This document shows positions 1 to 13,949 of a DNA stretch of 64,000 nt, piece after piece. The notes under the pieces were generated by a model. The model saw only the letters and a program-made list of their open reading frames with translations. It made no database searches and had not been told where the DNA came from. The stretch lies in the NCBI GenBank assembly GCA_019155185.1, contig CM032801.1, positions 5,385,351 through 5,449,350 of the forward strand, in the 5' to 3' direction. The translations under genes were made by a program, and so were the position numbers. The stretch comes from Beaufortia kweichowensis. Lineage: Eukaryota > Chordata > Actinopteri > Cypriniformes > Gastromyzontidae. Every line of letters begins with the position of its first letter. The first letter of the stretch is position 1.

Positions 1-2243
1 AGAAAGGGATGTCAGGCAGTGTAACTGCGTTTGCCAAAAACATTCACAGCTGCCCTGCTAATCTGCCCCCCACCCTAACACACAAGCACCAACCGCTGCG
101 AGGGATGACCTCATTATCATATGTAAAGGGATTGCTGAGGGGGGTGCTAGACGGTGACATTCAACCTCATAGACAGAAAAAAGAATGACAAAAAGATTGA
201 AAAAAAAAACCCCGCCAGTGTTCCACCACAGCAAAGACGCAGAGTTCAATACGTGACCTTCTAGATGCCAAGAGACTAAATTTGTCCACTTACAGGCGCA
301 GCTTAAAGAAAGACTACCTCACCAACATTACAAATCTACAAACGTTCTTCATGCCTTGAAACCATCTCTAGTCCATATCAATCTTGGAGAAAGTCATTGA
401 TTTTAGGAGACAAATTATGGAAAGCCTTTGTGTTTACATTTTTACATTTCTGATTTCTCATAGCCACGGATACAAATTTACACACCATGGTACACATGGA
501 ATAGAAATCTGTAATATAAAAAATACAAATTTTATTCCATCACATCAATATTTACCAGCCCTATTTTATTATAAATGGACTACATTCATATAATTAAAAA
601 TGCTTTGGGACCATTATATAAAAAAAACATACTACAACCATCCTTGCTTCTTTTAGTTTTATTGTGTACGCTTCTATAATGGAGGATGTGCTGCTGTGGC
701 GCATGTTTGTTGATGGTCGACTGGTTACAGTCAGCGACATTCTGACAGACGAACAGGATGCTCTCAAACACAGCTGGTTTTATTTCCAGTCTGCACAAGG
801 ACTTCTGGTGTGTGTGTGTGTAGAATGATCCAGTCTACATACTAATCTTTCCACGTCTAACTTCAGTCTCTCTCTGCGTCAGCACACCTCTCGCCGACCG
901 GTGTGCCGTTCTAAGAAAGGACCGTTTGAGTGGAAGGAAATTGCAAAGCTTAATGTGGTTGAATAGCCATAAGTGTGGTCCTCCTTTCAGAAGGTTTTTC
1001 TTTGATCCCTGTGATGGGTGGGAGGGGGGGGGGAGTCGAGGACAAGACCTCGTTTTGGTTACAATTCGGTGGACGTTTGGAAAGGATGGAGTCCAGAAGG
1101 CACCAATTAAAGTAGGTGGTACTCGAGACCCTCACATTGCCCGGCTTCTAATTTCCACATGAACACCAGAACCTGAAAGAGCGCAGCATAAATCAGAAAA
1201 CAGTGAGGCTTTTGAGACATGGATAGGCTACACATACTTCAAAACCTATATAGGGTTGTGGGTGTATATACACATAAGCAACAATGTGCCTTTAACAGAA
1301 ACAGAAACCGTGTTGGCAAGTGACAAGTTTTCCTTAAACACTAAAAGCTGTCAGAGCCGAGGGCCTTGTGGGAAATGCTCCGACATATGTGGTGTGGCTG
1401 TGCTTTGGAGGACTCAAGTTCGATTTTTCCCCTTGCTCTCTCGCTCCCTGTCCTCTCTCCTACTATACTCATAAAAATAGATACAAAAAGCCCAAAATTA
1501 AATCTTTAAACAACACTTAATGCAAAAATAAACCTAATCAAACAAATACACAGAAACAGTTTCAAATATGACAACCATCCAGAGAACAAGGTCAAATTGA
1601 CTAAAAACATTATAACAATGTGTTGATCATCTTGACAAAGATGTTTGTGTAGATTTGGGTAAGAGTCAAGTCAGTGAATTAAGCACTTAGCAACAAGAAG
1701 TCATCTATTAATAAACACAAATAAGTCCATTTGGGAGAAATGTAACTTTAACTATCAATTAAACAGCAACGTTCATACATACAACAAAAAACAACAATTT
1801 GTATCAATATTTATCTGTACTACATCTGGCATGTTCTATACACCACATCATTCTGGGATTGCCTCATCTATAAGGGATGAACATGATGCTAAAATGGGTT
1901 TTAGTTGGCATAATTGATGGCATATGACATATGACACACAAAAATGTAGGTTTTAAAACAGAACTATATGGAATAGTATGAAACACATCTGTACACAAGA
2001 ATAAAGTTATTTTGTGATTTTATTCAAGAAACCCTGGAAACTGCAGAGTTTGTTGTGCTTGTAATGAACACATACAGAGAGGATCTCCAGCAGCTGGTGA
2101 GTGGTACCAGCGGCCAACATCTCAGGGGGTCTTTCATGGTTTTCCTCTCAGATGTCAACAAGCAGTCGCTTCACTCAATCTCAGATTCACACACTCAATT
2201 TCAATTTGAAATGAAATCTATTTCAAAAGCTAAAAAATACATT

Positions 2244-2335
2244 TACCAAGCACCATGCTCGACAGGATGGACACAAAGATGTGACGCTGCAGTTCTGGGC
2301 GGCTTTGTTTGAAAACAGCAGACAGCGAGCAGTCT
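2244..2335 (-). other. Weak candidate internal (non-coding?) exon
   Basis: On the minus strand a pyrimidine-containing acceptor (GTGGTGCTTACAG) is followed about 90 nt later by a donor-like G|GTAAAT. The segment is more GC-rich than its surroundings. No reading frame is recognisable as a known domain. It could be an untranslated exon of the gene whose promoter is near 13.9 kb, or chance. Confidence 0.2.
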
Positions 2336-5300
2336 GTAAGCACCACAGGACCACACCGCTCCGCTCGAGCAGAACACATCAAGAACACTATCAATGACTG
2401 ACAGCAACAGACATGAGGAGGTCATGCATGAAGGTTTAGTTGCTTAAATCGCAGACATACTGATTTCCTGAACATCTCATTAATACGATCTGTGCCATCT
2501 AATAACTTTAACCTGATGAATTCAAATGAAATGATTACGTTACCCACAATGTTCAATTCATGTAAAGGGTCAATCTAGAAAAACTATTTATATTTATAAA
2601 AGTTTAAAAACACATTGCAACTGGCCATCCATCCAAGACACAGAAATATAAATATTGAGGCTAAATATCTATAATCTTTTGTTGCATAAAATGATCCTAG
2701 TCCTCCTAAGAATCTGTGTAAGAGAATGTGTTATAAAACTGCCTTGATTAAATTTTTACAGATGCATGGCTTATTTTTATGGTAGTTATCACATAGCAAC
2801 GATTAAAAACAAACAGCAGCTGAACCTGTTAGGCTGTCAGCATGCTAAAAACCCACTGAGAACTTTCTAAATTCAGCCCAGTAAAGCACCGCTAAACATG
2901 TTTGAAGCTAAAAAATAACGCCAGACAACCTCACTTGTTGAAAGACTAATAGAGCATCGTGGCCCATCTCTATGTGAAAAGCCACACAACAGTCAGGGAG
3001 AAGACAGATCCTGCACATATCTAAGACAGCTTGAGGATTGCGACTTGATGATTTTTATACGCAAGACTGGAACTGTTGACACTCTCTGCTCTAAAATTAG
3101 CACATGAAACTAAATGGCTTTGGGGGAGGTTTACAGAGATCTTCTGTTCTGAAAGCAGTTAAACCACAAGGGTGTGTGCACGGGGAAGTGGAGTTAAAAA
3201 GCATGCAGGAAAGCACACTTAGGACCTGACATCCATTACCAAACAAAACATTACATCAGAGGACAAAAACACGAGAAAAGAGACTGATGCACACAACATT
3301 TCAGTCTTTAGAGATTCTACTGTAGCTTCCAACAGTTCCACACCGCTAAAGGTGTAAGCTAACAGCACCCAACCAAAACAGCTGGGAACCAAACACAAGC
3401 ATGGCAGTAAACAAACAACCTCAATGAGGAAATGATGTCTGTCTGGAACATCTGTCATATCTCAGCAGGAACTGCCAACAATTAAAAGAGGAACTCGCAC
3501 AACAGAAACTTGATTAACCAAAACCGCTAAATAGTTCTCCAAAGCCTCAGCGTACCCGTGGGTTTCCACAAACTCTCTGAGAATCTGACTGTTCCGCTCA
3601 GTCATGCAGCCGCTGTCAAGTCACTTTCAAAGCAGTTCTGCCATTGAAAACATCTGTTTGTGGGCATCAACCACGAGACACCGGCTTGATTCTGACAAGA
3701 CGAGCAGCAGATGAATTCAAATCACATGTAAATGACCACACAAACCAAAAACGTCTGTGATGACTAAAACCAGTGCCAGGTCAGAAAGTCCCAGGAGAGG
3801 AATAGACAGAAAAAATGGGGGACAAAACAAGAATTACAAAGATTAACATTCATGCAAACATAGTACCAACATGGATCATCAAGAACACCTTAGAATCTCT
3901 AAACTACAGTATTATCATGATACAAAAAGATGGCATTATAATAAAAAATTAAAAAGTTGGCAAAGCAATATTTATATTAAAAAAAATGTAAATGCACACG
4001 AGAGATGTATCAGACATTCAATCAAACTCTCTTGTATTGTCACAAACTCTTTTAGACAGACCAGTAACACGATGAAGACACACAAAACATCGGCTAAGCT
4101 TAATTTATTCTCCAACCATGAATAAAAACCTTATTAAAACAAGCACAATTGAGCTCTTGTTAAACACCCTATAAAGAGCAATGCAATACAACATTTCCAT
4201 TCTCTCACCCTGCTGTCATGTGGGGTGGATGGAAACATCTGAAGGAATTCTCATTGAAAGAGAGAGAGTTACTTTTTCTTCTGTCAAGACATTTTTCTTC
4301 TGTAACGAAAGCGGCAAGAAAAGAGCTAAAGAATCAGGCAGCAGTCACATGGCTTTGCTTTTCTCCTGTCATCAGAAATTATCCTACTGTATTCTGAAGG
4401 ACCCACAGCAGTAAAATCACACTACAGTCTTTACAAGCAAAAAGCCAAGGACATCTGTCTATAATATTTGCATTTCTTTGTTAAAATTCACAATTTACCA
4501 CTTGACTCAATGGATAAGGAATGTTCACATTCAGGCGTGTGAGACGAGCACGGTGAATGAGTTTCTTTAGCCTTCCCTGAATCGACCCATCAAGCGATAT
4601 ACATTTACAGTTTTACAAAACAATTCCACCTGTCGTGGATGCAATACTATATTCTGCCCCCGGTTTGAACCTGTAAAATCAGGCCAAATAATCAAAGGCT
4701 GCGGTTTATTCTGCAGGCAGAGAGAGCCATTTTAGACCATTTAATCAATTTAATTTACTCTGTAAAGTCCAGAAAACATACTTGAGTGCTCGACAGTTAA
4801 AATCAAATCATGTACAGCAAATGTTACTGCTAACCGGCAAGTGTAACTCTACATGCAACCGAATATAGTACAGAACCATATAAGAGAAGTTTTCTCCATC
4901 ATTATCAGGATACAACTAGTTTTGGTCGATTAAACCTGCACAATGCATTTCAACAGACATCTTTAATTACATTTTTTACCAGATAATCAAATTCTACTTC
5001 GGGTATTCAACGCATACAATTCTGGACCAATATAACAGCGTCAATATATATTATTGTGCAAATAAAGTCAATTTATTTTATCAAATAAAGTTCACCTGCT
5101 TAAACCTTAGTCTTATCGAATAAATGTCATAACTCAAACAATACTAAAACATAGTAGATAGTTACATATATGGTTAGCAAAATATCATGCATCACTACCC
5201 AAAGATATGATGAGCTGGGTGAATCGAGGCAGATCAGATAGGTAAATCCTCATCCGTCTGATGATGTTATGCACTGGTGTGTCATCCTTCATGCTAAATG

Positions 5301-7705
5301 TAAAAGCGGCTGTTCAGGGGATGTGTTCATGGCAGGTTTCCTTCCACTGGCTGCTGATAAGACCTGACATCAGACCCCAGTGATGATATAACCTCTGACC
5401 TTCAGAAACATCCCAGCCACTAATCTAATGAGTCACAAGTCAAAACCGAGACACAGAGATGCATTATGGGAATCTGAAGTCCTAGATAACAGATATGAAC
5501 CCAACTCACATTGCTTTAAAGACGGTTGTCCAACTGAATAGTGAGTTCAACAAGTTACCTTAAAAGTGTGCAAGGTGATGCATTTAAAGATGCAGTTTTC
5601 TTAGAGAGGATTTCTGTATGATGACAGCATCCGGAGCGGTAAGGCAGTAAAACTCATGTTGAGTTTAAAAAGCAACATCCCTCCAGCCATCAAATGTCAC
5701 ATCTCTAGGCCAAATTAGAACTTATCGCTTAATGCAAAGTGGTGGCGTTACCCAAATGCAAATCCACATGCCACTGCACCATGGGTCTGCAAATCAAACT
5801 GATTCTTTACAGCACTATTAAAAGCTATTTGACAGCACCTTAATAAGAGAGACTCTATTGTAAGTGTGAAGGACACAACAGCATAAATATTTATATAATT
5901 CATAGTGACATTTTGAGAATGTATATCCCAGGTCCCCGAGAGGAGATCAGTCAACAGATGAAATGAACAAAGGAAGATGCAGATCTGAACCACACAGACC
6001 CAAATAAACCCAAAATTACACTGCAGCAGTTCTGATTGAAGTCTCAGTGATGTTGTGAAAGCTGTGAAGGGCAACGGGATCATATCTCCCTCAACTTACT
6101 TTCACAGCCTGAGAAAAATCTCCCCTGAAGACATAATAAAAATTCTTGCCAATAAATAGGACATTTGCAGTAAAGAAACCCATATTTCATATTTGTTGAC
6201 CCCAAAGGGGGATTGTGTGTTTTTAATCAAACGAATTATCCTCAATAGAGTTGCTTTAATGGCTTCATTGAAGATGTTTTCCCATAATCACAGTCTTGAA
6301 ATGCCCACAGAAGATGTACTGGTCACCGATATTTATTGGTTCTTACAGGCCTCAGATCACATGCTACATTCAGCGGTTTGACAGGAGCTGAGTGGTCTGT
6401 GATGTGTCTGAAAGGAAAAAGATAACTGTTGGCTTGGGATCAGAGCTTATCACTATATTACCAGACTCTGCTTTGGGTTTGTGTCACAAGAATGAATGTT
6501 TTTTTTTTAACCTGTCCTAAATGCCACCCTCAGCTTTTGTGGTCCTCTTTCCAGTGCACTTTGTACTGCTGCAGAGATATCTGGGTAATAAAATAATGCC
6601 AAAGGGTAAATTCGGGAGCACACTTGTATATCAAAATCTTAAATGGGTCACACAACGGCCTCATGGACTTCTCCGACATGCTAGAAAAAGGCACAAGACC
6701 GAAAGTCCATATTAAGTGCATGAAAAGGAACCAGCTACAGTACCATCTTTCACAACATGTCTTGCTACATCTTCAAATATTTCAATATTTCCCCCTTATT
6801 TCAATTTATTTCCTCTATAAACATGAAAAACCATCTGCCTTCCAAAATCACAGTCTGAAAGCTTCCTGGCAAGCGCATATTAGGATTAAGAGAACAGACT
6901 GAGTCAAAGCCCATAATACATAAATACTTTATGGAAGGAAACAATGTGATGTGACATCGTTGACGATTAATGCACTGTAAATAACAGCATGTCTCTGACA
7001 CAATGTTTCTTTAGTTTAAAACCTCCAGCTGTGGATGTTTTAGAGAAGTTCTCTTAAAAACAGTCCCATAAATGTCATGTTTCAAAGCAACGAGGAAGGG
7101 AACACAGAGGAAACATGCCTGTTGCATAACAATCTTAATCCTGTACGTGGCTGTTGGTGTAAGTATAACAATACATCGGCCTCATACCTGTCCACTACCC
7201 CACAACACAGAAGATTTAATAAAGTATAGCTTTAATCTTATGTAAAGTCAGGTTGTTTTCTGTGTAATAATGTCCTGTGCCCCATAAGCAGCAGTTATGT
7301 GAGAACAATACAGAGGAACATGGCAACAGGACATAAAGGGCAATTTCCTTCACACGACAGATAAAAGGCAGAGAGCGACAGATTCTTCCTGTTCAATGGC
7401 TTATATCCTGTAAACAAGCGTCTAGAGTGACCAGTGATGTCATTAAAAGATAGCAGACAGTAAAAAAACATTACTTTTAAAAAGAAAGTGTTAATTATTT
7501 TGCATGAATATGTTTGCTTTTTTATTTATATTTTTATTTAAGCTGCAATCAATTTAAATTTAGCTGTCAGGTGGAAAATGTCCGTTTCAACACATAAATA
7601 TAAGTATGTAAAGTATTCTACAATGTAACAAAAGTAACAAAGGTAATAGATTTACCAGAAAGGTATACATGTACACCTGCTGAGGTTTAATGCACCACTA
7701 CACTA

Positions 7706-7741
7706 ACTTTTAGAGAACGTTTAGAGAACGTTTAGAGAACA
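7706..7741. repeat. Short tandem repeat, 12-bp unit x 3
   Basis: The unit TTTAGAGAACGT is repeated three times in near-perfect tandem. It lies in otherwise featureless non-coding DNA. Confidence 0.8.
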
Positions 7742-8159
7742 ACTTTGAAGATCTTCAAAGAGTCAAATAGCTTTCTCTAATCCACATTAAAGAGAGAAAG
7801 GATTTATTTTCATTCCTTTATATCAAAGCAATGTAGCTTTCAAAAACACCAGAAAAGATCATCAAATACTGCTAAAGGAAATTTTTACTATTACACATCA
7901 TGATATTGGACTAGTCACTTTTTTAACATGATTAAACCAAGTTGTTTCCAGGCCTCAAGATGACTGTTGAAATGAGAAACTACGGACTTTATCAAAAGAA
8001 TCATATTCATGAATCGGTCATCAGCAATTATACAGGACTTCAGGAAACTTCTGGGGCATGAGAAGATAAGATTAGCCTAAGATTAGGGCAAAACTAATGC
8101 TGTACTTTTGTGTGCTACATAACACAGCATGGTAGATGCTGTTGAAACACTGAAGATGC

Positions 8160-8285
8160 TTTTACATTTATTCATTTAGCAGACGCTTTTATACAAAGTG
8201 ACTTACAAATGAGGTATTGTGTACCTAAAAGACTGAGATGAGGTGCAAAGATGCAGTTGTGGTCCTGAAGGCCAGTGTTAGGAAC
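8160..8285 (+). repeat. Fish SINE/LINE-type tail motif
   Basis: The segment includes TTCATTTAGCAGACGCTTTT and then AAAGTGACTTACAAATGAGG. This block recurs in many teleost SINE and LINE-2-like 3' tails. Shorter or inverted relics of the same motif are seen near 52,070-52,105, 54,800-54,825 and 61,045-61,090. Family assignment is from memory of the motif. Confidence 0.6.
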
Positions 8286-11200
8286 TCATTTATTTATTTT
8301 CAATGACTATTTTCATGCATCAGTAAAGTAGCTTTGACCTAAACCACTGATAGATATTAACTAGTCGCTCTACAGACAGGGAAGGTTAAATACAGGACTG
8401 CTGGATAAGTGTAATGAAGGTTAATTGTCCTTCATTAGTTGAACAGGAAAAGGGAAACAACGTTTGTGAAAACAGGCCGTGCAAAGAACAGAAACTAAGA
8501 AATTTAGTAGGAAAGGGAAATGACCACAGCTTTAAACATTTTACTACAAGTGTGATCAAGTAAATTATCATGTTATTTGCTATATTTAACTTATAAATGC
8601 TACACAACCATATGCTACAAAGTAGTAAAATCAAGCTGAAGGTAATAACAGCTATTACAGGGGGAAATATTCAATATAAAATCTTTAGCCAAGAATGTCA
8701 TTACCCATGGTACTGTGCCTGTCCTTTTGTATTGCATGTTAAAGTAATTAAGCTATACTTAGAAAAAATTGCTGTGTGCTAAAAAAAAAATGACAGACGC
8801 AGAACTTCACGTCAGCAGTTTTATTGAGTCTATTATTCCACTATAAGCAAATACTAGGCTTTTGTTTCTCAAAAACTACAATGACAGCACAGTACAATGA
8901 TGACATCGGATGATAATAGCCTTCTATTATAATACCAAGGCACTTGGGAGGACTATCATATTTGCAAAATACATTTTAAAAGTATAATTTTGCCAGGGTA
9001 CATATAAACTTGGCATATCAAGTCTAACTGATCAGGATTTTCACGTTGATTTAATACCAATACAAAATTATTGGCTCATTATTGGCTCATATAAAAGTGG
9101 TGTAGTCATCCTCTTGCTATCCTCAAATGTTTCTGTTCGGCGACTTTGCAAACTCAACTGTACAAACTGCACTTCACCATCTCTCAGCAACTGTGAAAAT
9201 AGGAAGAGAGGAAAAGGCTGACGGCAGAGAAAAGAACAGCACAGATTAAATCCCGCTTTCTCGCTCGTCTGCCTGTCAAAGTGAGCAGAGATATGTGCTC
9301 TAAATCCTCTCTTATCTCAAATCTGAGGTTAGGAGCATCAGGGTCAGTGTCTGAAATGTCTGGAGCCACTGGAGAAATCAGAGCGGGTTAACCCCTGTAT
9401 GCTTGCAGTCCTTGAGCCCACTTCCAGCAGGGTCAAATATTGATCCACTTTCACTGTGTCTATTGTGAGTCAACAGACACAAACAAGAGCGGGATGTCAG
9501 ACCTGTGACTCTCTCAGTCTTAACTTAAACTGGCTTTTTATTATTCTTACACTGAAGACTACACTGGGGATTCTGCTGGATTTAAGTGTTATTGGATGAA
9601 AAAGATTATTATAAAAGGGATAGTTTTGGGTTTAAGCTCTGAATAGACGAGCTACAGTAATAGTTGCTGTAAAACAGACAATATATTGTATGTATACATC
9701 TGTGACTGCACATTAATTAATTATATTGCTCAACATTATGTTAAATCTATATTCCTGAACCTGCAGGCTGTGTAAACAGGCTAAAGTTTCTGCAATTACT
9801 TTTTTGTAATTTAAAACACGATATGTTACAATATTATCACTTTTTGCTCTGTGACAAAACCTGAGGGTATTCCAGAAAAAAAGCAAAAGAAAGTAAACCA
9901 ATCTACTGTATCATTTGAATTGTTTTCTGTGCTACAATATTCAAGAACAAAGAACTGTATGTGGATAAATATTAAAAGATATAAAACATCAATGAAATCC
10001 CTTTTCGTCTCTGACACAATCTGTGACAAACTACAGGATTAAATAAGTCTTATGCTGGTATTAAACGCAATGGGCCATGTATGTAGTGTGCACGAATGCA
10101 GACAAAAATGATTTCTGTATGAAATAACCATGGATGACTTGCAACATGTATAGTAAAAAACAATGATGAAACAACATTAACATTTCATATTTAGGCAACG
10201 TGTATCCTTTCTGCCTACTGATACCTGACACAAATATATTTACTATGATAAACAACAATGTACCAAAATCTTCCAGACTGTCAGACAGTATAATGATACA
10301 GTGCAGGAAAGTGGGGGACCAAGAAGAATCTCACTGCACTTCATCCAACAGAACATTTGTGATAATACTGAATCCCCGCCATCAACATCATCCATCAACT
10401 TACACCAGATAATGTGTCAGCGGAAGGATTACATCAGTTTACACAAATACTGTAGCCGATACATGCTGGCATATAAACCGCATGATGGACACAACCAGAG
10501 AAAATACAAATTAAACATGTCACAGGACATAAATCCAAACATCCACAAAGAAGTGACTACAAAGCGTCGGCCAACAAATGGGCTGTTTGTTCCAACTGAT
10601 GGACTATTATGCCAATTGCAAACCCTCCAAAACACTTCATAGCACACCAAGATGCATCATTTGAAGCAAAACTAAAAGCAAACAGACTGAGCATTGCAGA
10701 ATGCTAAACGTTTTTTTGATATCCATACAATGGCACGACAGTGTGTAATACAAGTATCTGTAAGTAACCCTATCAGGGCGTCTTCTTTATCCAAGCACAA
10801 GATGGCATTGTGTTAGGTGAGAAAGTGTGCATGTGTTTGACGAGTGGGTCCAAAAATAACTTACTAAATGATGGGTTTATCTGCTCAGTGCTCACATTTC
10901 AAGTGTGCATTCACCTCCTTAAGCTAGAAGCATTATCAAACATTTAAGCCAAAAAAACAATGCAGAATACAGCCAAAGGTCTAAGACGCCGTTACAGACC
11001 AACCAACAAATAAAATAAACATTTTAGCAAAGTGAGCAACACAGAAAGCCACTTAGGAAGCCAAATCACAGTCCAATCCTGTCAAACGCTTCTAAATGCA
11101 GTAAACAATGATGGAACTAGTTCGGTCATTATTTAATCTGACATGGAAAACACGGAAAAGCATTTGTTTAGATAAAATGCTTATTTAAAAAAAAGGTTTT

Positions 11201-13244
11201 AAAGCCATGTCTACATAAACAGCAGCACTGAAAGAAATTAAACATATATACTGTTGTCAATCAATGTTCTGACAAACAACAGACAGTCTCACAACACTGG
11301 CAGCAAGCTGCATCCAATTGTTCTGATTCATCAAATGTGTTTCTTCTTAGAAAAATAACAAAAATCATCTGTTAACATGATGGTATTTTTACTCTGTCTA
11401 AATAGCTATTGATTAATCTCATTATTCACGAAAAATAGAGCAGAAATGGGTATTTGAAAAATCAAAAGAGTCATTTTAGAAGTCATGCAGACTTCAGCTA
11501 GACACATGTCGACCACAAAAATAAAGATTTATTGATGTGATGGCTATTAGACGAATACAGTTTAAATAAACAGAGCAGCGTGTTACACTGTCGGCTGGCA
11601 GAGATTCTCTCTGATGATGCCAGTTACAAATGTTAGTCATTAACAAATGCCATGAAATAATCAAATAGTCTGGTTTCAGAACAAGCACAAATGGCTGAAT
11701 GTGATTCATACATTTACAAGGACAAGGCTTTTAATATCAATATCAAGTCCATTATACATAGAGGCATTCATGTCTCAGACAACATCTCATTGAAAAATAT
11801 TGTATATTTCTTCTCCTACAAACTGTACAAAAAAATCGGATTACTCAGAAAAGTACATCCCTCTTCAACAAACATCAGATTAAGTGTCATTAATGCACAA
11901 ACAGGATGAAGAGGTTACAAGCTACTATTTAATGCGCAAGGTTAGAGATCTGTTCACATCCAAACCCTCAGAACAAGCATTGATGTTAAACTGCCTCAAA
12001 AAGGACATTTTTATAAATGAAGAAAATCAAAGAAAATTATCATTAGTTATTGTATCAGAGATGTTCATTCAATGTCTTTGCTTAGTTTGAAGTCCAAATC
12101 ATAACATCTCAAGATCTTCTTCTACATTAAAAATCAAAATGATGCTACGATTCATAGGCTTATGTTTGAGAGATGTGACTAAAACGTGTAGCTTGGACAT
12201 CATTTTCTGAGGTAGCATTAAACAACTTCTTGCTTTGACGTGAAGCCACCTGCGTGTGGCGGTCCACCTGTCGTAACAGCTGTTATTGTCAAGAGCAGAA
12301 GTTTTTTATTTCCTGTGATTATGTTATGAATCTGTTCAAAAACGTTATGTAAGACAAACATCCTTCTGCTGTTACTGTGGCATCTAAACCAACATGTGAT
12401 GAGAAGACAAACTTATTGTTTCTCTCAAAGGAGCTTAAGACAACACTGAGGAAACTAACAACTTTCCAATCAAACACACCAAGACTATTTAAAACACACG
12501 ATGGGCTAATGGTGTTAAGATGTGCCCTTTGCAAACCGTTGCTTTGATCTGTATTTCAACTTTCCATTACAAGTCACCTTTTAAAAATGCAAATGTGGGT
12601 CTCTGCAGGTAAAGCAGGTGTTTTTCATTTAGCTCAGAGAAAGTGATGCACTTTTACTGGCCAGCGTAAAAGAACTAAAGACAGATCATGAAGGTGTTTA
12701 GTACTGATATAGTACTGAATGACTGTCACATCTATATATCATTTACATGGCACTCCTAGGTCATTTAAAACAATACTATTAACATATATGGAATACAGTT
12801 ACATGCTTTGTCTATAAGGACAAAAAAGCCAGATGGATCAAAGCCCATAAATGATCAAAATGAACAAATAAACGTATTGTCTTGAATGAGCTCTCATCAC
12901 AGGTCAAACAATACATCTGATTCAAATACTAATCAAATGACATCATATGGCTACAAGTCTACATATAACGGAGTTGCTATTCAATGAGCACATACAAGAG
13001 CCCTCTTGTGGTATAATAAAATCAACTTTATTTAGACTGTATATTTGTGAACAGCACCAACACTAAATCTTAACTTAATATATACGTAGGAAAAAAATGG
13101 TAATAGTAAAAACAAAACAAAAATAAAGGTGCAAAATGAGAAAGAGCATGTGCTCAGTGTGTAAACACATTGTTTACACTGTTACACAAAACATTGTTAC
13201 AACTGGCTGATACAGCAGCTGTTTGAGTGTGTGCCTGTCAGGTA

Positions 13245-13248
<4 letters not shown>

Positions 13249-13282
<34 letters not shown>
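13249..13282. repeat. (GT)n microsatellite
   Basis: An uninterrupted GT dinucleotide run of about 17 units. Confidence 0.95.
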
Positions 13283-13285
<3 letters not shown>

Positions 13286-13692
13286 CCTCACCTGAGTTTC
13301 AAGGACACGCACGCATAACAATGATGGGAGCTCAGGTAATGTGTAAACCTATTGTCGGAATTTATACCTGCCTAGACAACTTATTAGGAAATCAAACGCG
13401 CTGACTTCAAACACCATCAAAGGGCCGTAAAATGTCACACATGCGATGCCCAAACTGCAGCACGCGCCTGTAACGCACAATAACGCTATCTAGGTAACCC
13501 CCTGAGACACGACCATATCAATTATGTGACTAAAACCTGAAAATATTCCCTTATCTGAATGAAACGAAATCCCTGCAAATGATCTGACATCAGAAATTGT
13601 TTTTATTTTGACTAAAATCACTGCACAACACGAACTCTCTGTCAGGATGCACACAAAGTGAACAAGACAAAAGTGAACAAACAGACTCTTAC

Positions 13693-13871
13693 CCTTAGCA
13701 TCCAGAGGGAAGAGAAAGTCCCATAATGCGCAGAGATGACAGTAAATCTCAAAAACACAGCATGTGGATTATTGTATTCCGTTATAAAGGCATATAAAGT
13801 GATTCTCACTGGAGCTGATGCCCTCCACCTCTCACTACATCCAAATACTGCCGTTTGATCTGCTGCTTTCA
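13693..13871 (-). other. Probable 5' non-coding first exon of a minus-strand gene (sipa1l2 by synteny)
   Basis: Read on the minus strand, the segment ends at a strong donor (CTAAGG|GTAAGAG). It lies directly downstream of a GC-richer promoter-like stretch (13.88-13.94 kb). It carries no long recognisable ORF. In human 1q42 the gene left of MAP10, on the opposite strand, is SIPA1L2, so this may be the untranslated first exon of its orthologue in head-to-head orientation with map10. The gene name rests on synteny only. The exon's 5' edge is approximate. Confidence 0.35.
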
Positions 13872-13879
13872 AGCCGGTC

Positions 13880-13945
13880 TGTGTCTCCGCCCATGAGGGT
13901 AGATGATTGGTCGGATCTCTGCCAGACCACGCCCACTCCCTTGTT
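13880..13945 (-). promoter_or_regulatory. CCAAT/GC-box promoter-like cluster
   Basis: Contains CCGCCC (13,887-13,892), ATTGG, the reverse CCAAT box (13,906-13,910), and CACGCCCAC near 13,928. These sit just upstream, in minus orientation, of the candidate first exon. Together they look like a TATA-less vertebrate promoter. Confidence 0.4.
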
Positions 13946-13949
13946 CACA

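Larger units (their letters stand above)
1..13690. other. Non-coding stretch (probable intron/intergenic) left of map10
   Basis: AT-rich sequence with many stops in all frames. I found no ORF with domain-like composition or a convincing chain of splice-flanked coding exons. It contains a SINE-like tail near 8.16 kb, a short 12-bp tandem repeat near 7.7 kb, a (GT)n microsatellite near 13.25 kb and one weak exon candidate near 2.3 kb. If the minus-strand promoter at 13.7-13.95 kb is real, most of this stretch would be the first intron of that gene. Human synteny suggests sipa1l2, but no sipa1l2 coding sequence is visible here. Confidence 0.55.

Noticed and set aside
3466..3606. A 46-codon minus-strand ORF beginning MTERNSQILREFVETHG
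   Set aside because: Protein-like at first glance, but it has no splice-supported neighbours, no recognised family and a length expected by chance.
4650..4740. tRNA-like B box (GGTTCAAACC on the minus strand)
   Set aside because: No A box, acceptor stem or cloverleaf can be formed around it.
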